This document shows positions 20,818-31,918 of a DNA stretch of 64,000 bases, one piece after another. The DNA comes from Zarea fungicola (Eukaryota > Ascomycota > Sordariomycetes > Hypocreales > Cordycipitaceae). The stretch covers positions 18,497 to 82,496 of the forward strand of contig FWCC01000248.1 of the NCBI GenBank assembly GCA_900169235.1, read 5' to 3'. A program made the translations under genes and the position numbers. Within the stretch, counting starts at the first letter, position 1. Each line of letters begins with the position of its first letter. The notes beneath the pieces were generated by a model, which ran no database searches, was not told where the DNA came from, and saw only the letters and a list, made by a program, of their open reading frames with translations.

Positions 20818-21030
20818 GGCTGGTCGAGCTATTTTGTCGTATTCCTAAACGCTCAATTGCAAAGGGCACTTGATGCTCGGCGCCTACACAACTAACCCCG
20901 CCCGGCACTCATGTTTCATGTCCTGCAGCTTCACGTGATATCCTGAGGCGTTCTCGTGAGGACTTCGATCCTGGCAGCCGCTGGGTCGCCGCCCACGATC
21001 CCAGTCCACATTCAAGATTTCATTGTAATA
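20818..21030. promoter_or_regulatory. Shared divergent upstream region of the effector/NLR pair
   Basis: 213 bp between the start codons of the two-repeat effector gene (minus) and the NLR gene (plus). A bidirectional promoter is implied. No specific element was identified. Confidence 0.4.
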
Positions 21031-23940
21031 ATGGAGAGGCCGAGCATTGAACAGCACTTTGGCGACGCCGAGATTTCTAGCGGCGGCTTTTTGTTCCAGG
21101 GCTACGTTAGTGGACCTCTTCATATCCACAGTAAGGCAATAGGTATCTCCTTTTACGCTACTAAAGTGCTCGTGAACTGACAGTAATGCAATGCAGACGA
21201 GACACAAGCAAAGCGTGCTCATGTGCAGCGGATAATTCCCTTCCCTCGAAACGAGAGTGCTGTAGATCGCAATCACTTCAATAGTCTCGACGAACTGCTT
21301 CCCCCATCCGATGTCTCTCAGAGTGCAGCTCTCTGGGGCCTTGGCGGCTCCGGGTACGTTTTCTTCGTACGATTTTAGACTGCATGTACTGACCACGAAT
21401 AAAGTAAAACGCAAATCGCCCTTGAGTATGCGTACCGGCGGGCCAGTGACCCTGCCTGCTCAGTCTTTTGGGTCCATGCAGACAACGAGACGGCCTTCTT
21501 ACAGGACTACAAGCTGATTGCGGATAGACTGAGCATCACGGGCTTGGACGGATCAGAGTTGATGATGTCCGTGCGCAGGCGAATCGAAGAAAATCCATGT
21601 TGGCTGCTCGTTCTTGACAATGCGGACGACCTAGCCGCATTCGGAGTAGGTCTGAGGCAGTCGGAAGCAGAACCAAAACAGAGTCTGTACGATTTTGTGC
21701 CACGAGGTCCTGGTGGAACACTGCTATGGACAAGCCGCGATAGGAGAATTGGCGGCAGCCTCGTCAGCACCAAACAGGCCATTAATGTCACTTGTATGAC
21801 AGACGGAGAAGCGAGGATGTTACTCGAAATGGTCATGGGTAAAGGGGTTGGTAAGGAATTGCAGACTGTGCTCGATCTTCTCATCGAGCTGGATTATCTT
21901 CCGCTTGCCGTCTCCCAAGCTGCTGCCTACATACGAAGGACGTCAACTTCAATCCCAAAATATCTACTAAAATTAAGGGAGAGAAAGCAAAGATGGGATG
22001 TACTCTTCAAGACAGAATTCGATCGACATCGTCGAAATCATGTGGCCAATGATGCTCTACGGACATGGGATATCTCGATTGAGCAGATAGGGCAGGAGAG
22101 CCGGATGGCCTATAATATTCTTCACATGCTCTCGTTTCTTGATAATCAGAACATCCCGGTTGAGCTTATTGCGAAGGGGGCAGAGTTGATGCGCAGTGCC
22201 GATGATTCTTTAAGCGTTGTCCCCACCTGCAGTACGCAAGAGCGGCCAGAGGAAGATAAAGATGCTGTGCGGACAGCGATTGTTCTTTTGCAGGACTTTT
22301 CCTTTCTACGTGTTCGAGCGTTAGATGGACTAGATGACGCCTATGAGATGCACAAGTTTGTGCAAGAGGCGACGCAATACAGCTTGAGCCAACCAGCAAG
22401 ACGGAAGGACGAAGAACATTTCTCAGGGGTAGCCCTCCGGGCTGTCGCAGATCTCTTCCCGGAGACAATACGAGAACATTGGCAGGAGTGCGAGAAATAT
22501 CTCGCACATGTGAAGAGTGCAGCTAAATGGGCCCCTCTTTGTGCTGGTGAAGTAGCGGCCGCGTCACTTTTGACAGTGGTGTCGAATTATCTTGGTGACC
22601 ATGGGAGGTGGCGAGAAAAGGAACCTGTGGATGAAACTGCCTATGAATATCGGGTACGAACTCTAGGTGTGCAGCATTCTGATACACTCGAGAGTATGGC
22701 GTTACTTGCAGGGACATACCATTCAAAGGGAAAGTATGACCTGGCAGAGAAGATGAAGTTGGATGTGCTTGCACGGCGACGCGAAGTTCTTGGAGACCAG
22801 CATCCCAACACGCTCGAGAGCGTAGCGTCACTTGCAGAGACGTACCATTCGCAGGTTAGATATGATGAAGCGGAGAAGATGCAAGTGGACATACTTGCAA
22901 GGCGGCGCGAACTTATTGGAGACCAGCACCCTGATACGATTACAAGCATGGCTTCATTAGCTACAACGTACTATAGCCAGGAGAGATATGTTATGGCAGA
23001 GAAGCTAGAGGAACATGTTATTCGATTGCGTTGTGATGTTCTTGGAAAGAAGCATCCTCAAACAATTGTCAGCATGGCTTCATTACCTATCACTCACTAC
23101 ATACAAGGGAAGTTTAAAAGTGCAGAAAAAATGCTAATGGATGTGCTTGAGCTACAGCGTGAGGTTCTTGGAGAAGGGCACATTTTTACAATCTCGAGTA
23201 TGGGATCCCTAGCTTCGACTTACTATGGCCAGGGCAGGTTTGACGAAGCAGAGAAGATGGCAGACAGTGTGCTTGCTCTACGGCGTAAAGCCCTAGGGGA
23301 GAAACATCCCCAAACTATAATGACTATGTCGTTATTGGGCAGAATCTATTATGCTCAGAAGAGATATGATATCGCAGAGAAAATGGTAGCAGATGCGCTT
23401 ACTCTACGGCAGGAAGTTCTACCAAAGAATCATTTTTATACAATCCGCGGCATGGAATACCTGGCCGCGATTCACCATACACAGGGGAGATATGACGAGG
23501 CGGAGAGGATGCAGGTAGATGTTTTACAACTCGACCGAGAAATCCTCGGACCGAAGAACCTTTGGACTATTAGAAGTACTGCATCACTGGCAAGAACATA
23601 CTCGAGCCTGGGGAGGTACGATGTGGCGGAAAAGATGCAGGCGGATGTGCTTGATCTCAAGCGCGAAGTTCTTGGGAACAAGCACCGTGAAACTACCTTT
23701 GCTATGCAGAATCTCGCCGTCACATGGTGGAATAGTCGCCAGCGACCTCGTGACGCAGTCTCATTAATGCGGGAATGTTATTACGTACAGCGCGAGGTTT
23801 TAGGGGAAGAGCACCCCACCACGAAGGTATCATTACAGACGTTGGCTCAATGGGGGAAGGCGGATAGGAACGCAGACTTCAGCATCAGCAGAGCATTCAC
23901 AAGTTTGGCTCACCATGTTAAGGCCAGGTTGCCCTGGTGA
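21031..23940 (+). CDS. STAND/NLR protein: N-terminal amyloid-type motif, NB-ARC domain, TPR repeats
   Basis: Proposed exons 21031-21130, 21197-21353 and 21405-23940 join in phase to 930 aa. The first splice (acceptor ATGCAG at 21191-21196) is the least certain part. Residues 8-24 are QHFGDAEISSGGFLFQG, aligning without gaps to the C-terminal repeats of the divergent neighbour. NB-ARC follows: GLGGSGKT (Walker A, split by intron 2), WLLVLDNADD (Walker B), TLLWTSRDRRIG and DYLPLAVSQAAAYI (GLPL-like). From about residue 510 to the end run nine to ten TPR units of 42 residues of the fungal HPxT...GRYDEAEKM...RREVLG type, as in kinesin-light-chain-like sensors. Expected role: ligand-gated NTPase switch in non-self recognition or programmed cell death. 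Confidence 0.85.
22660..23880 (+). repeat. 126-bp (42-aa) TPR repeat array
   Basis: Nine to ten tandem units starting at HSDTLES, HPNTLES, HPDTITS, HPQTIVS, HIFTISS, HPQTIMT, HFYTIRG, NLWTIRS, HRETTFA and HPTTKVS. The pattern A-x-x-Y-x-x-G-(K/R)-Y/F-(D)-x-A-E-K-M is conserved. Units have diverged at amino-acid level, so this is not a very recent expansion. Confidence 0.8.
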
Positions 23941-25007
23941 ATATAGTAGAATCAAGAGATGCTAGGAAGATGCTTCAGGGAGTTCAGAGACAGCCTCTTT
24001 TCTATATGCAAGGTGTGCAAAATAAAGTCAGCCTCCCATTGCTGCAATCTTGAACTTTTGTAAAGTTCCCACTGCATATCAGGCTAGTACTAGTACGCAA
24101 TGTTATGGCAGCCGGTATGGCTAGAATATGGGCAATTAAAAAAGTCTCTTAGGTCAGTCTTACACAAATCATAGTTACTTGCCTTCAACCAGTGCAGCCT
24201 CGGGGCTTTTTTTTTTTACCAAAAGTCTGTACTAGAGCTCGTATGAGGATGTGGGACAGCCGGGACATAGTGTATTAGATGAACCCTTAAAGAGGCAATC
24301 GACTGATCTCCCCGTTCCGAGATAATACTTCCTCAAACTTGCTGAAGGATGCCAGGACGGACGGCCCAATAGTCTTAAATCCAGTTTAGGGGAAGACTTT
24401 CCACAACTACAAGCAGGGTTTATTTCCTCCAACATATACGAGCAGCATGGTTATCGACTTTGAAGTACGAAAGGAACGTGCGGGTTTGACATGCTTTAGA
24501 GATGTCCCATCGAATCAGAAGCCAACGTTTTTGAATACATTCTAGAGACCAGAAACCTAAGATTCACCAAGAATGTCCGGCTTCACAATAAATCACCAGA
24601 ATCTAAGACAATAATGGCGAACCAGGTATGTTGATAGTTCTGCAACAGTGAAATTCTCCTACTTTTTCCGTTGTCTAGCACCTTTGCCTGGGGCGGCACC
24701 GACCTAGGAGTCGATTTGAAATCACTAATGTAAACAGTGGCAGGTCTCTATGTTCCTGATGACGTTCTAAATTTTACTTGAGTCTTATCAATCACGGTCT
24801 TTTGTATAAAAACGGCCAATTCTCATTTCCGGACTATGTATGTTGAAGGCCAGTTCTTCGTTGCTTTATTCACTTTATCGAAAGGCACTTGCTGAATTGG
24901 AATGTGGTTGAAACTTCCTTTAAGTGCAATAGACTGTGAATGAAATGTTGAATTTTGATTCACAATCAATGCAATGCATTCGCGCGATAACGGTTTGTAC
25001 CCTAGTC
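23941..25007. other. Intergenic, no gene seen
   Basis: About 1.07 kb between the stops of the NLR gene (plus) and THI5 (minus). Only short ORFs. A T run lies near 24210. Terminators of both genes are expected at the edges. Confidence 0.5.
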
Positions 25008-26203
25008 TCAGGCGGCAGCGGTGTTTTGAAGACGACGAAAACCACCGTTGCAGGCGACATCGCACTGAAGCTCAATCATGCGCTTCTGGTCGCCCATTGG
25101 GTCCTCCGAGGCCTCATCAAGCACCCATTCAAGGTGCTCGTTGGTGTAGTTGGGGACAAAATCAGCAGACAGGACGCCAAGTCGCTGGCCGTACTTGGTG
25201 ACCTTGGTCCAGTCCCGCTTCACATTCTGCAAGTCGCGAGAGAAGTAGGCGAAGCTTCGCTCAAAGATTTTGCGGTTGAGTTCCGTGCCCATGACCGGCT
25301 TAAAGTCGACGTATTCGGCCCAGGCCTTCTCAGGCTCACCCAGGACAAAGTCTGTAGCGCGCTTTACGGCGCGGAGGAAGGCGCGAACCTTGTCGGGGTT
25401 CTCGGCCAGAAATTTGTCGTTGGCAATGTAGAGAATAGAACAGAAGCAGCAGCAACCAAGCTGGGCAAGCTCATCGATGCGGAGCATCTGCACATCCGAC
25501 TTGGGGCGGCCCTGGCTGTCAAGCCACTCCTCAAGCTCGACCATCTGGACGTTCTCCAGGCCAATTCCGGCATCAATTTCGCCGTTCTTAATCGCCTTGG
25601 ATACATTCATGCCGCAGCGAACCGCAGTGTAGTCCTCTGGTGTGAGGCCGTAGTGGGAGGTGAGTTCATCGATCTGGATCTTGCCAAATTCACCGACATA
25701 GCCGATGCGCTTGCCTTTGAGGGATCGGAAGTCAGTCGTGATGCCAGAGTCCTTGAGATACACAACACCAGTAAAGGGTTCGTCGAGAAGACTTCCAATC
25801 GAGGTAACAGGGAAGTTGCGAGCTTTCGCCTTTGGGCCAGTTAGACAAAGAGTTCCAAAAACCGTAGTTGACTTGGAATAACGAACCGCGAGGGTATGAA
25901 TCATAGCCTTGAAACCCATGCTGACGTTACCAGAGCCAATAATTTCCGTGACATCCTGATCCAATTAGTTTCCTTCCAATACCGATCCACTCATCATTGA
26001 GAAAGGCTCACGCTGGGGTCGTTGGGCTCAAGGAGAGCGACCTTGATGCCTTCAGCAGCAAAGAATCCCTTGCTCTGTGCGAGGTACAAGGGTGCGTGGT
26101 AGGGCGTAGCATGCCTGGTTCAGAGTTAGTACCTCCATTCTGTTTTGCAAGGATCATCTGCTGCTGACCAGTTAGTCAAGAACGTAATCTTGTCAGTGGC
26201 CAT
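25008..26203 (-). CDS. THI5: Thiamine pyrimidine synthase (HMP-phosphate synthase), THI5/NMT1 family
   Basis: Exons 26169-26203, 26012-26114 and 25008-25955 splice in phase to 361 aa. The spliced N terminus [20 protein letters not shown] and the Cys-rich motif CCCFC are hallmarks of the fungal THI5/NMT1 family, a periplasmic-binding-protein fold. The enzyme makes the 4-amino-5-hydroxymethyl-2-methylpyrimidine phosphate half of thiamine from PLP and an active-site histidine in a single-turnover reaction (family knowledge). Length is close to yeast Thi5 (about 340 aa). Cytosolic. Transcript control is by the TPP riboswitch in the 5'UTR intron just upstream, so the gene should be shut off when thiamine is plentiful. 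Confidence 0.95.
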
Positions 26204-26224
26204 TTTGTAAGATCAAGCGATATG

Positions 26225-26425
26225 CTGCAACAGTTAGTGCCACGCAGAGCAGGGAATAGGGCGGATGTCAGATGCAGGTCCTTTCGCTGGTATTATCCAG
26301 ATCAAGTTCGCCGGTATTTCTCAGATCAATAGTCGCCCCGCATGGCGACTGAACGCTCTGAATGAGCGACGGTGCCCGTGCAGGACGAACAATTGAACAC
26401 CCGGTTGCAGTCCGAAATACGTTAC
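26225..26425 (-). promoter_or_regulatory. 5'UTR intron carrying the riboswitch, with upstream ORF start at 26462
   Basis: Donor GGTAACG at about 26425 and acceptor TTGCAG ending 26225, with branch-like CTAAC at 26233-26237. An upstream ATG at 26462 opens a 64-codon frame that runs through the donor and the riboswitch when the intron is retained. Known fungal THI genes use this design: with TPP bound, alternative or absent splicing keeps the uORF and blocks translation of the main ORF. Exact alternative sites are not resolved here. Confidence 0.75.
26278..26386 (-). ncRNA. TPP riboswitch (THI box) in the 5'UTR intron of THI5
   Basis: On the minus strand the conserved core reads CTGAGAAATACCGG, then GAACTTGATCTGG and ATAATACCAGCGAAAGG, the standard THI-box J2/3, P4/P5 and 3' elements. 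The 5' part has GCACGGGCACCG, and P1 closes by GTCCT (5') with AGGAC (3'). The segment between, with two hairpin-forming arms, is the variable P3. It lies inside a predicted 201-bp intron, as in other filamentous fungi where TPP controls splice choice. Confidence 0.93.
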
Positions 26426-26462
26426 CTCGATCCTTGGATAGCCCCATAGCGAGAGATTCCAT

Positions 26463-26838
26463 GTCTGCGCGAATCCTCTGGTCCGTACCGATAGATGGTT
26501 TTGCGGTTTAATTTGTCTTGTGGGTGGTGAATATGAAAGAGAAAGAATAGAAAGTCGCGCATCACATGGTGAGTAGCATTATATACCGCTAGCGTTATCG
26601 GGGCTCTTTACTTTTTTAAAGGCCAATGATATAAATCCATCAAAATACACACAGGCAATTGCTCCATTTATATCTTAATTCTCTACAGCAATTGGTCAAG
26701 TTAACAGGTCAACAGGTCCTTGAATCAAGGTGGATCAACCCCGCAAGGTCAATGAGCCTTTTATAAGCGGTACAATCTCTGGCACAAGCCAATCAGTAGA
26801 ACTCGGTACTGTGCGTCTTGCTATTGCCATTGTTACCC
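26463..26838. other. Intergenic: THI5 promoter and GH79 3' region
   Basis: 376 bp upstream of the THI5 5'UTR and downstream of the GH79 stop (both genes on minus). No ORF of note. Confidence 0.5.
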
Positions 26839-28640
26839 TTAGCTACAACTATTTGTGAAGGACAAGATGGCAGCCGACGAGTCGGGTAGTCCGACCGTAA
26901 CCTGACCGCCCTTAACTACAGCAGTCTCCCCAATCGTGACATTGTGAAGTCTGACTGGCTTACCAGCATCAAGCTCCCAGTTATAGCTCCAGCCGTCAAA
27001 GGTAATACCAGTTATCGCGTCGCTGCCGTTGGCCATCAGACGCTGCACTCGAACGAGTTGCCCATCAGCAACTTTCGAGCCCACATTGAAGGTGTAGGTC
27101 TTGTTTGGTCGCTCTGGAACTTGCGGAAGCGGGTCGAGACCAGCGCCATCGATGGTGGTATTATAGCTGTGCATGTTGATGACAAGGATTCGGCCGAGCT
27201 TCTGACTCTTCGTGAAATGAGCCGCATATGCAGCTTCGGCTTGGTCAGTGCCCAGTGGAATGTTAGACACACTAACAGGCTGAGCGACACTGTTGCGCAG
27301 CAAAGCTGCAACAGCAACGCTTCCGTAGTATGGTGCCTTTGTGCCCTTGGTCGCCAAGTCCGTATCAACTGGCTGCCATGCTTGGTACTATCCATGCAGT
27401 TAGTAAATACGAAATTATTTCGTCCCTTTAAATGGTTCTTTAACTCACGCGATAATTGGTGCCTTGGTGAAAGTGCACTCTCTTGAAACCGACCGAAGCA
27501 GAATACAGGTGGAAGTTGATGCCCCAAAGGGCTGCTCCAAAGCTGTTCGACAGCCCTGGGCGACCCTGGTTGTATAACGAGTTTGTTTCGCCAAAGATCA
27601 GAGGCGGCGCAGAGGCGTTGGCTGTCGATCCAAAAATTCCATTATACGACGTAACATGTGTATCGACTGATTTTTTGGTGACTCCAAAATTCATCAGTGT
27701 GCCCTGCAGAGTGACGCCAGGAGAAGTCGCGCCGCTTATGTAGCTATGCATTTGTTAGATTGACTAGTAAGGGAAGACACCGAATTGAGAACGTACTTGT
27801 GGGTAGAAAATAATTCTACATTGTTATCGGCATTCAAACCCGCCTGCCATGTTTTGGGCTCTGAGAAACGCCCCGCGAAGGACGGTGCCATGAACTTGGG
27901 TTCTGCCACGTTTGGACAGTGCTTCTTAACCTGCGATCGGATTTCTCTGGTACCATTCAGCCACTGCCAGACATAGGTACTTTCGTTGAACGTTGACGGC
28001 CTCACAGGTCCCTGGGCCGAGACACTAAATAAGTCCGGTTCGTTACCGTACTCCCAGGTGTAGAGCTTTCCATTGCCCAGTGTCTTGCAGACGAGCGGCG
28101 CAGTCTCAACCAAGGTCTCCCAACCGGTACTGCGGTTGCCACCCAGACCCAGATTCAATCCGTGCGAAAATTTGAACCCCGGCCACGTATTGTAAGATTC
28201 AAAGTATGCAGGTCCAATTTCGATGGTTGTCGGGTAGTCCGGGGAGCGACGGGGATCGACGGTGCCAATCAGCGCTTCTTTCTGGGAAGCGTTGTAAAGC
28301 GCATAGTCTTGAGTATTGCCTCCCACACGAATGTACGGATCGCTACCCATGATTGATCCGAGATTCTTGAGTAGGTTATAGGAGAACTCATTTGGCGAGG
28401 ATTTGTTTCCTTTATTGGCATGGTTAGCATCTAGTGACTTCGTATGTGATGTGCGGCGATTCAAGACGACAAACCTGCAAACTCTGGAAATGATGAAAAC
28501 TCAATTGAGTAGCTGACGAAGCCTTCCAATGGCTTACCAACCTTGTTCGGGGTGGTTGGTACATCATATGAAGCTGGCGATGCCACGGCAGCTCCAGACG
28601 CTAATAGCGCCTGTGCAAGCAGAAGAATAGTTTGGCCCAT
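26839..28640 (-). CDS. Secreted GH79 beta-glucuronidase
   Basis: Exons 28475-28640, 27797-28409, 27449-27743 and 26839-27387 splice in phase to 540 aa; the ATG at 28640 is chosen over 28700 because it starts the signal peptide (MGQTILLLAQALLASGAAVAS). The sequence follows fungal GH79 beta-glucuronidases: IRVGGNTQDYALY near the N terminus, the acid/base Glu in YTWEYGNEPDLF, the nucleophile Glu in PPLIFGETNSLYNQGRPGL, and a C-terminal beta domain ending in SSAAILSFTNSCS. Many N-glycosylation sequons are present. Role: release of terminal glucuronic acid (or 4-O-methyl form) from arabinogalactan proteins or other glycans, extracellular. The splice junctions STH|NYISG and FAG|NKSSPN restore typical family sequence. 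Confidence 0.92.
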
Positions 28641-30087
28641 GCTGTGCACTCTTGAAATGATACAATTGAAGATTACAACAATTGAATAAAACGAATGCAA
28701 CTCTAATTCATTCTAAAAACCTACAACGTCTTTTAAGCTGTTCCTGGGGAATTTAATTTGTACTCGTTTCGGCCCGAATTTACTTATTACTGCACTATAC
28801 ACCTGCGAGATGATTTATTTCCACCATTCATAAAGCAGGAGATTTTTGAACCCCGCATAAGCTGCTGACGACCTTCTGCTTTTGGGTGCTGTCGTTACTG
28901 ATCACTCCCCCTCAATCACGGTAATATGTCCATGGGTGCGGTCTTCTCAGCGCTCTCCTGCATGTTGGCTGTGTTTGATTGCTCAACGGGTACGAAGTGT
29001 AGGTCTGAGGCTGAAAAGCCTCTGTTGAACTCCCCATATCATGCGGGGGAAAATAGTGGCCGTCGCCTTTGCCTTCGGTCAAAACCCATGAGGTGATTCC
29101 ATCAATTGACGCGAACTTGGCAAAAGTATAGCAACTGAGGGTGGCCGCTGTATTCCAAAAAAGCAACCTTAGTTAGGCACATTCAAGATCAAAGCTGTCG
29201 TATGTTCGTTGCTGTCTCTTGATGCTCCTAGAAGTAAGCCATTGTGCGTGGAACTTGCTCACGAGACCGAGGCCAGACAAGTGACTGAATTCAGTCCATA
29301 ACTTGTACCGTAATAAGTATTTTGCTCATGATTTCGGGAGTGGAAAGAAAGATGTACGTCAAATTAACTCAAGTGGTGCACGTATTTCTCAAGCCCCTGT
29401 GCTTTGCCCATATTAGTAACGGCGCGGACAAATGCATCGGACAAAATGGGGCCACAGTGATTTGATCGAGACAAAAACTCCGTATCGTAAGCACTTTGTC
29501 ACATTAAACTTGGAAACCCCAAATCGCAACTCTAGCAGGGTAAAATTGAACAAGAATCAAACTTCCACGGATTCCGTGGCTATTGGCTCTCCACAATAAC
29601 TAAACCTTAAGGGCGAGCCAAGTGACATTCATCGGCGGGTTCCGGCCTCTCACTGCATCGCGACCGGCCGCCGTCTTGGGGGCTGATTCCAGGGCAGATC
29701 TGTTTCCTCACATATTCAAGACTGTTATATTTGGCGGCCGCTGCCGCCAAGAAACTGTTCATTCAGAAGACGGCCCAGATTACCGGACCTTGGCAGAGGC
29801 TTACCGAGAAATTATCGCCATGTGAGCGACTGGCCAACGAGCCATCAGCCACAGACATGCCGGTGGGCAGGCCGTTGTTCCAACTAAGTAATGCTCGCGA
29901 GCTGATGGTTGTAAATGGCTTGAGATCGCTCGTATAGTCAAGCAGCGCATCTTGATACCCCATGGGGGCGGAGCTCCCCGTGGGTCTCTCATTCTTATTG
30001 TCGGTTCATCGACATGTTAAAAAGGGGATGTCTTCTCCCAATAGACAATCAATTTCAATTGTGTCTCGCATTTGCAGCTCAATAGCC
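28641..30087. other. Intergenic between divergent GH79 and permease genes
   Basis: 1.45 kb shared upstream region. An 84-codon minus-strand ORF at 28912-29166 was considered and not accepted. The permease 5'UTR has CT-rich stretches near 29980-30060. Nothing else recognised. Confidence 0.4.
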
Positions 30088-31750
30088 ATGAATAAACTCC
30101 ACTCCGACGACATCGAGAAACGTGCAGGCGTTCTGCAGCCAACAAAGCAGGTCGACACCAGCTCTGGCGCCGAGTCCCACGATGAAACTGAAGTTATTCC
30201 CATGACTAAGCTTCAGACGGTTATGTCGAAGCTCAAGGTGGAAACAAGAGGTATCGAACGTGTTCCAGATGACGAAAGAACGGACACGTCGTACCTCAAC
30301 ATCGGGTCCATGGTATTTTCTCCCTCTGTTGACAAGGCGACAGCCGTCTGACCATGTGCAACTATCATAGTGGGTTGCCGCCAACATGGTGGTTCCCTCC
30401 TTCACCATCGGGGTGCTAGGGAAGCCACTATTTGGTGTTGGCTTTGTTGATTCTGTCCTGGTGATTATCTTTTTCAACCTGATTGGCAGCGCCACTGTCT
30501 GCTTCTTCTCCATGTTTGGCGCGGCCTTTGGTTTACGACAGATGACGCTGTCTCGCTTCTGGTTTGGCTGGTGGGGTGTCAAAATAAGTAAATACATGTC
30601 CAAGAAGTGTTTTATTAGTATCAAACTGGCTAACATGCATACAGTTGCCATCTTCAACATTCTGGCCAGTGTAGGTTGGGCGGCTGCCAACATCATTGTC
30701 GGCGCTCAGCTTATACACGCCGTGAACAACGACATTCCTGGCTATGCAGGTATCCTAATTATTGCGTTCTGTACACTTATTATTGTGTTCTTTGGATACA
30801 AGGTCGTACATGCCTATGAATTTTGGAGCTGGATGCCAACATTCGTCATCTTTCTCGTCGTCCTCGGTGTCTTTGCCCACTCAGGTGATTTTGTCAACAC
30901 CCCGATGAATAGTGGCAAGAGAGAACTGGGTGCAATCCTGTCGTACGGCTCTACAGTATTTGGTTTTGGTACAGGCTACACTCCGTTTGCTGCTGACTAC
31001 ACCGTGTATCAGCCAAGCAACCGACCGCGCCGAAACATCTTCCTCGCCACTTGGCTTGGTATATACCCTACTTTACTCTTCACCGAGATCCTTGGCGCTG
31101 CAGTTGTGACTGCCACTGCCCTGAATGGAGGCGACAATATCTATCAGCGTGGGTATGACGATGCCGGAATCGGTGGGCTATTGGGCGCCGTCTTGTTTGA
31201 GAAGCTCGGTGGGTTCGGGAAATTTTGTGTCGTGATTCTCGCTCTCTCCATCGTGGCCAATAACTGTCCAAACATTTACTCCGTCTCGCTAAATCTGATG
31301 GTTCTCGGTCGCTGGACACGGCATATCCCGCGCTTTCTTTGGTCGACTCTTGCAACTGCTGTCTACATTGCCATTGCTATTCCAGGATATGGGGCCTTTG
31401 AGTCTACTTTGGAGAATTTCATGAACTTGATTGCTTACTGGTTGGCAATCTACGAAGGCATCGTCCTTTCAGACCACTTCATCTTCAAACGTGGCTTTTC
31501 TGGCTACCGTCCTGAGGACTACGAAGACCGGACCAAACAGCCACTTGGAATTGCCGCGATTCTCGCCTTCTGTTTTGGTGTCATGGGCATGGTGCTGGGC
31601 ATGAGCCAATCATGGTGGGAAGGCCCGATCGCGAAGCATGCAGGTACGCCGCCATTCGGTGGCGACGTGGGGTTTGAGTGCGCCTTTGCTTTCGCGACTG
31701 TTTCATACATCATTATGCGCACAATCGAGCTCAAATATGTTGGACGTTGA
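30088..31750 (+). CDS. NCS1-family purine/cytosine permease
   Basis: Exons 30088-30312, 30371-30587 and 30645-31750 give 515 aa with about twelve membrane helices and a hydrophilic N-terminal tail of about 70 residues. Family landmarks: WVAANMVVPSFTIGVLG (helix 1), FGAAFGLRQMTLSRFWFGWWG, GTGYTPFAADYTVYQP, NCPNIYSVSLNLM and YEGIVLSDHFIFKRG. These match the Fcy2-type cytosine/purine transporters of the nucleobase:cation symporter-1 family (for example yeast Fcy2 and Aspergillus FcyB). Plasma membrane, H+ symport of cytosine, adenine, guanine or hypoxanthine, or a vitamin-type substrate. The second intron is 57 bp and open in frame, so intron retention would insert 19 residues without breaking the protein. 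Confidence 0.9.
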
Positions 31751-31918
31751 TAGCCTCCAACTCCAAACACTGCTACTTTGTAGGTTTGGCATTTCCGCAA
31801 ACCAGCCAAGTATCGGTGCTTGAGCAAGTCACACGTCTATGATAAATTTGTGTATTCCAAACTAGTATATATCTCAATTCAATCTACATGCTTCTTTCAG
31901 TTACATGTTTCGATAAAA

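Noticed and set aside
24936..25844. 302-codon plus-strand ORF
   Set aside because: Antisense shadow of THI5, which has full family conservation on the other strand.
28912..29166. 84-codon minus-strand ORF
   Set aside because: No domain and no splice partners; might be a relic but cannot be supported.
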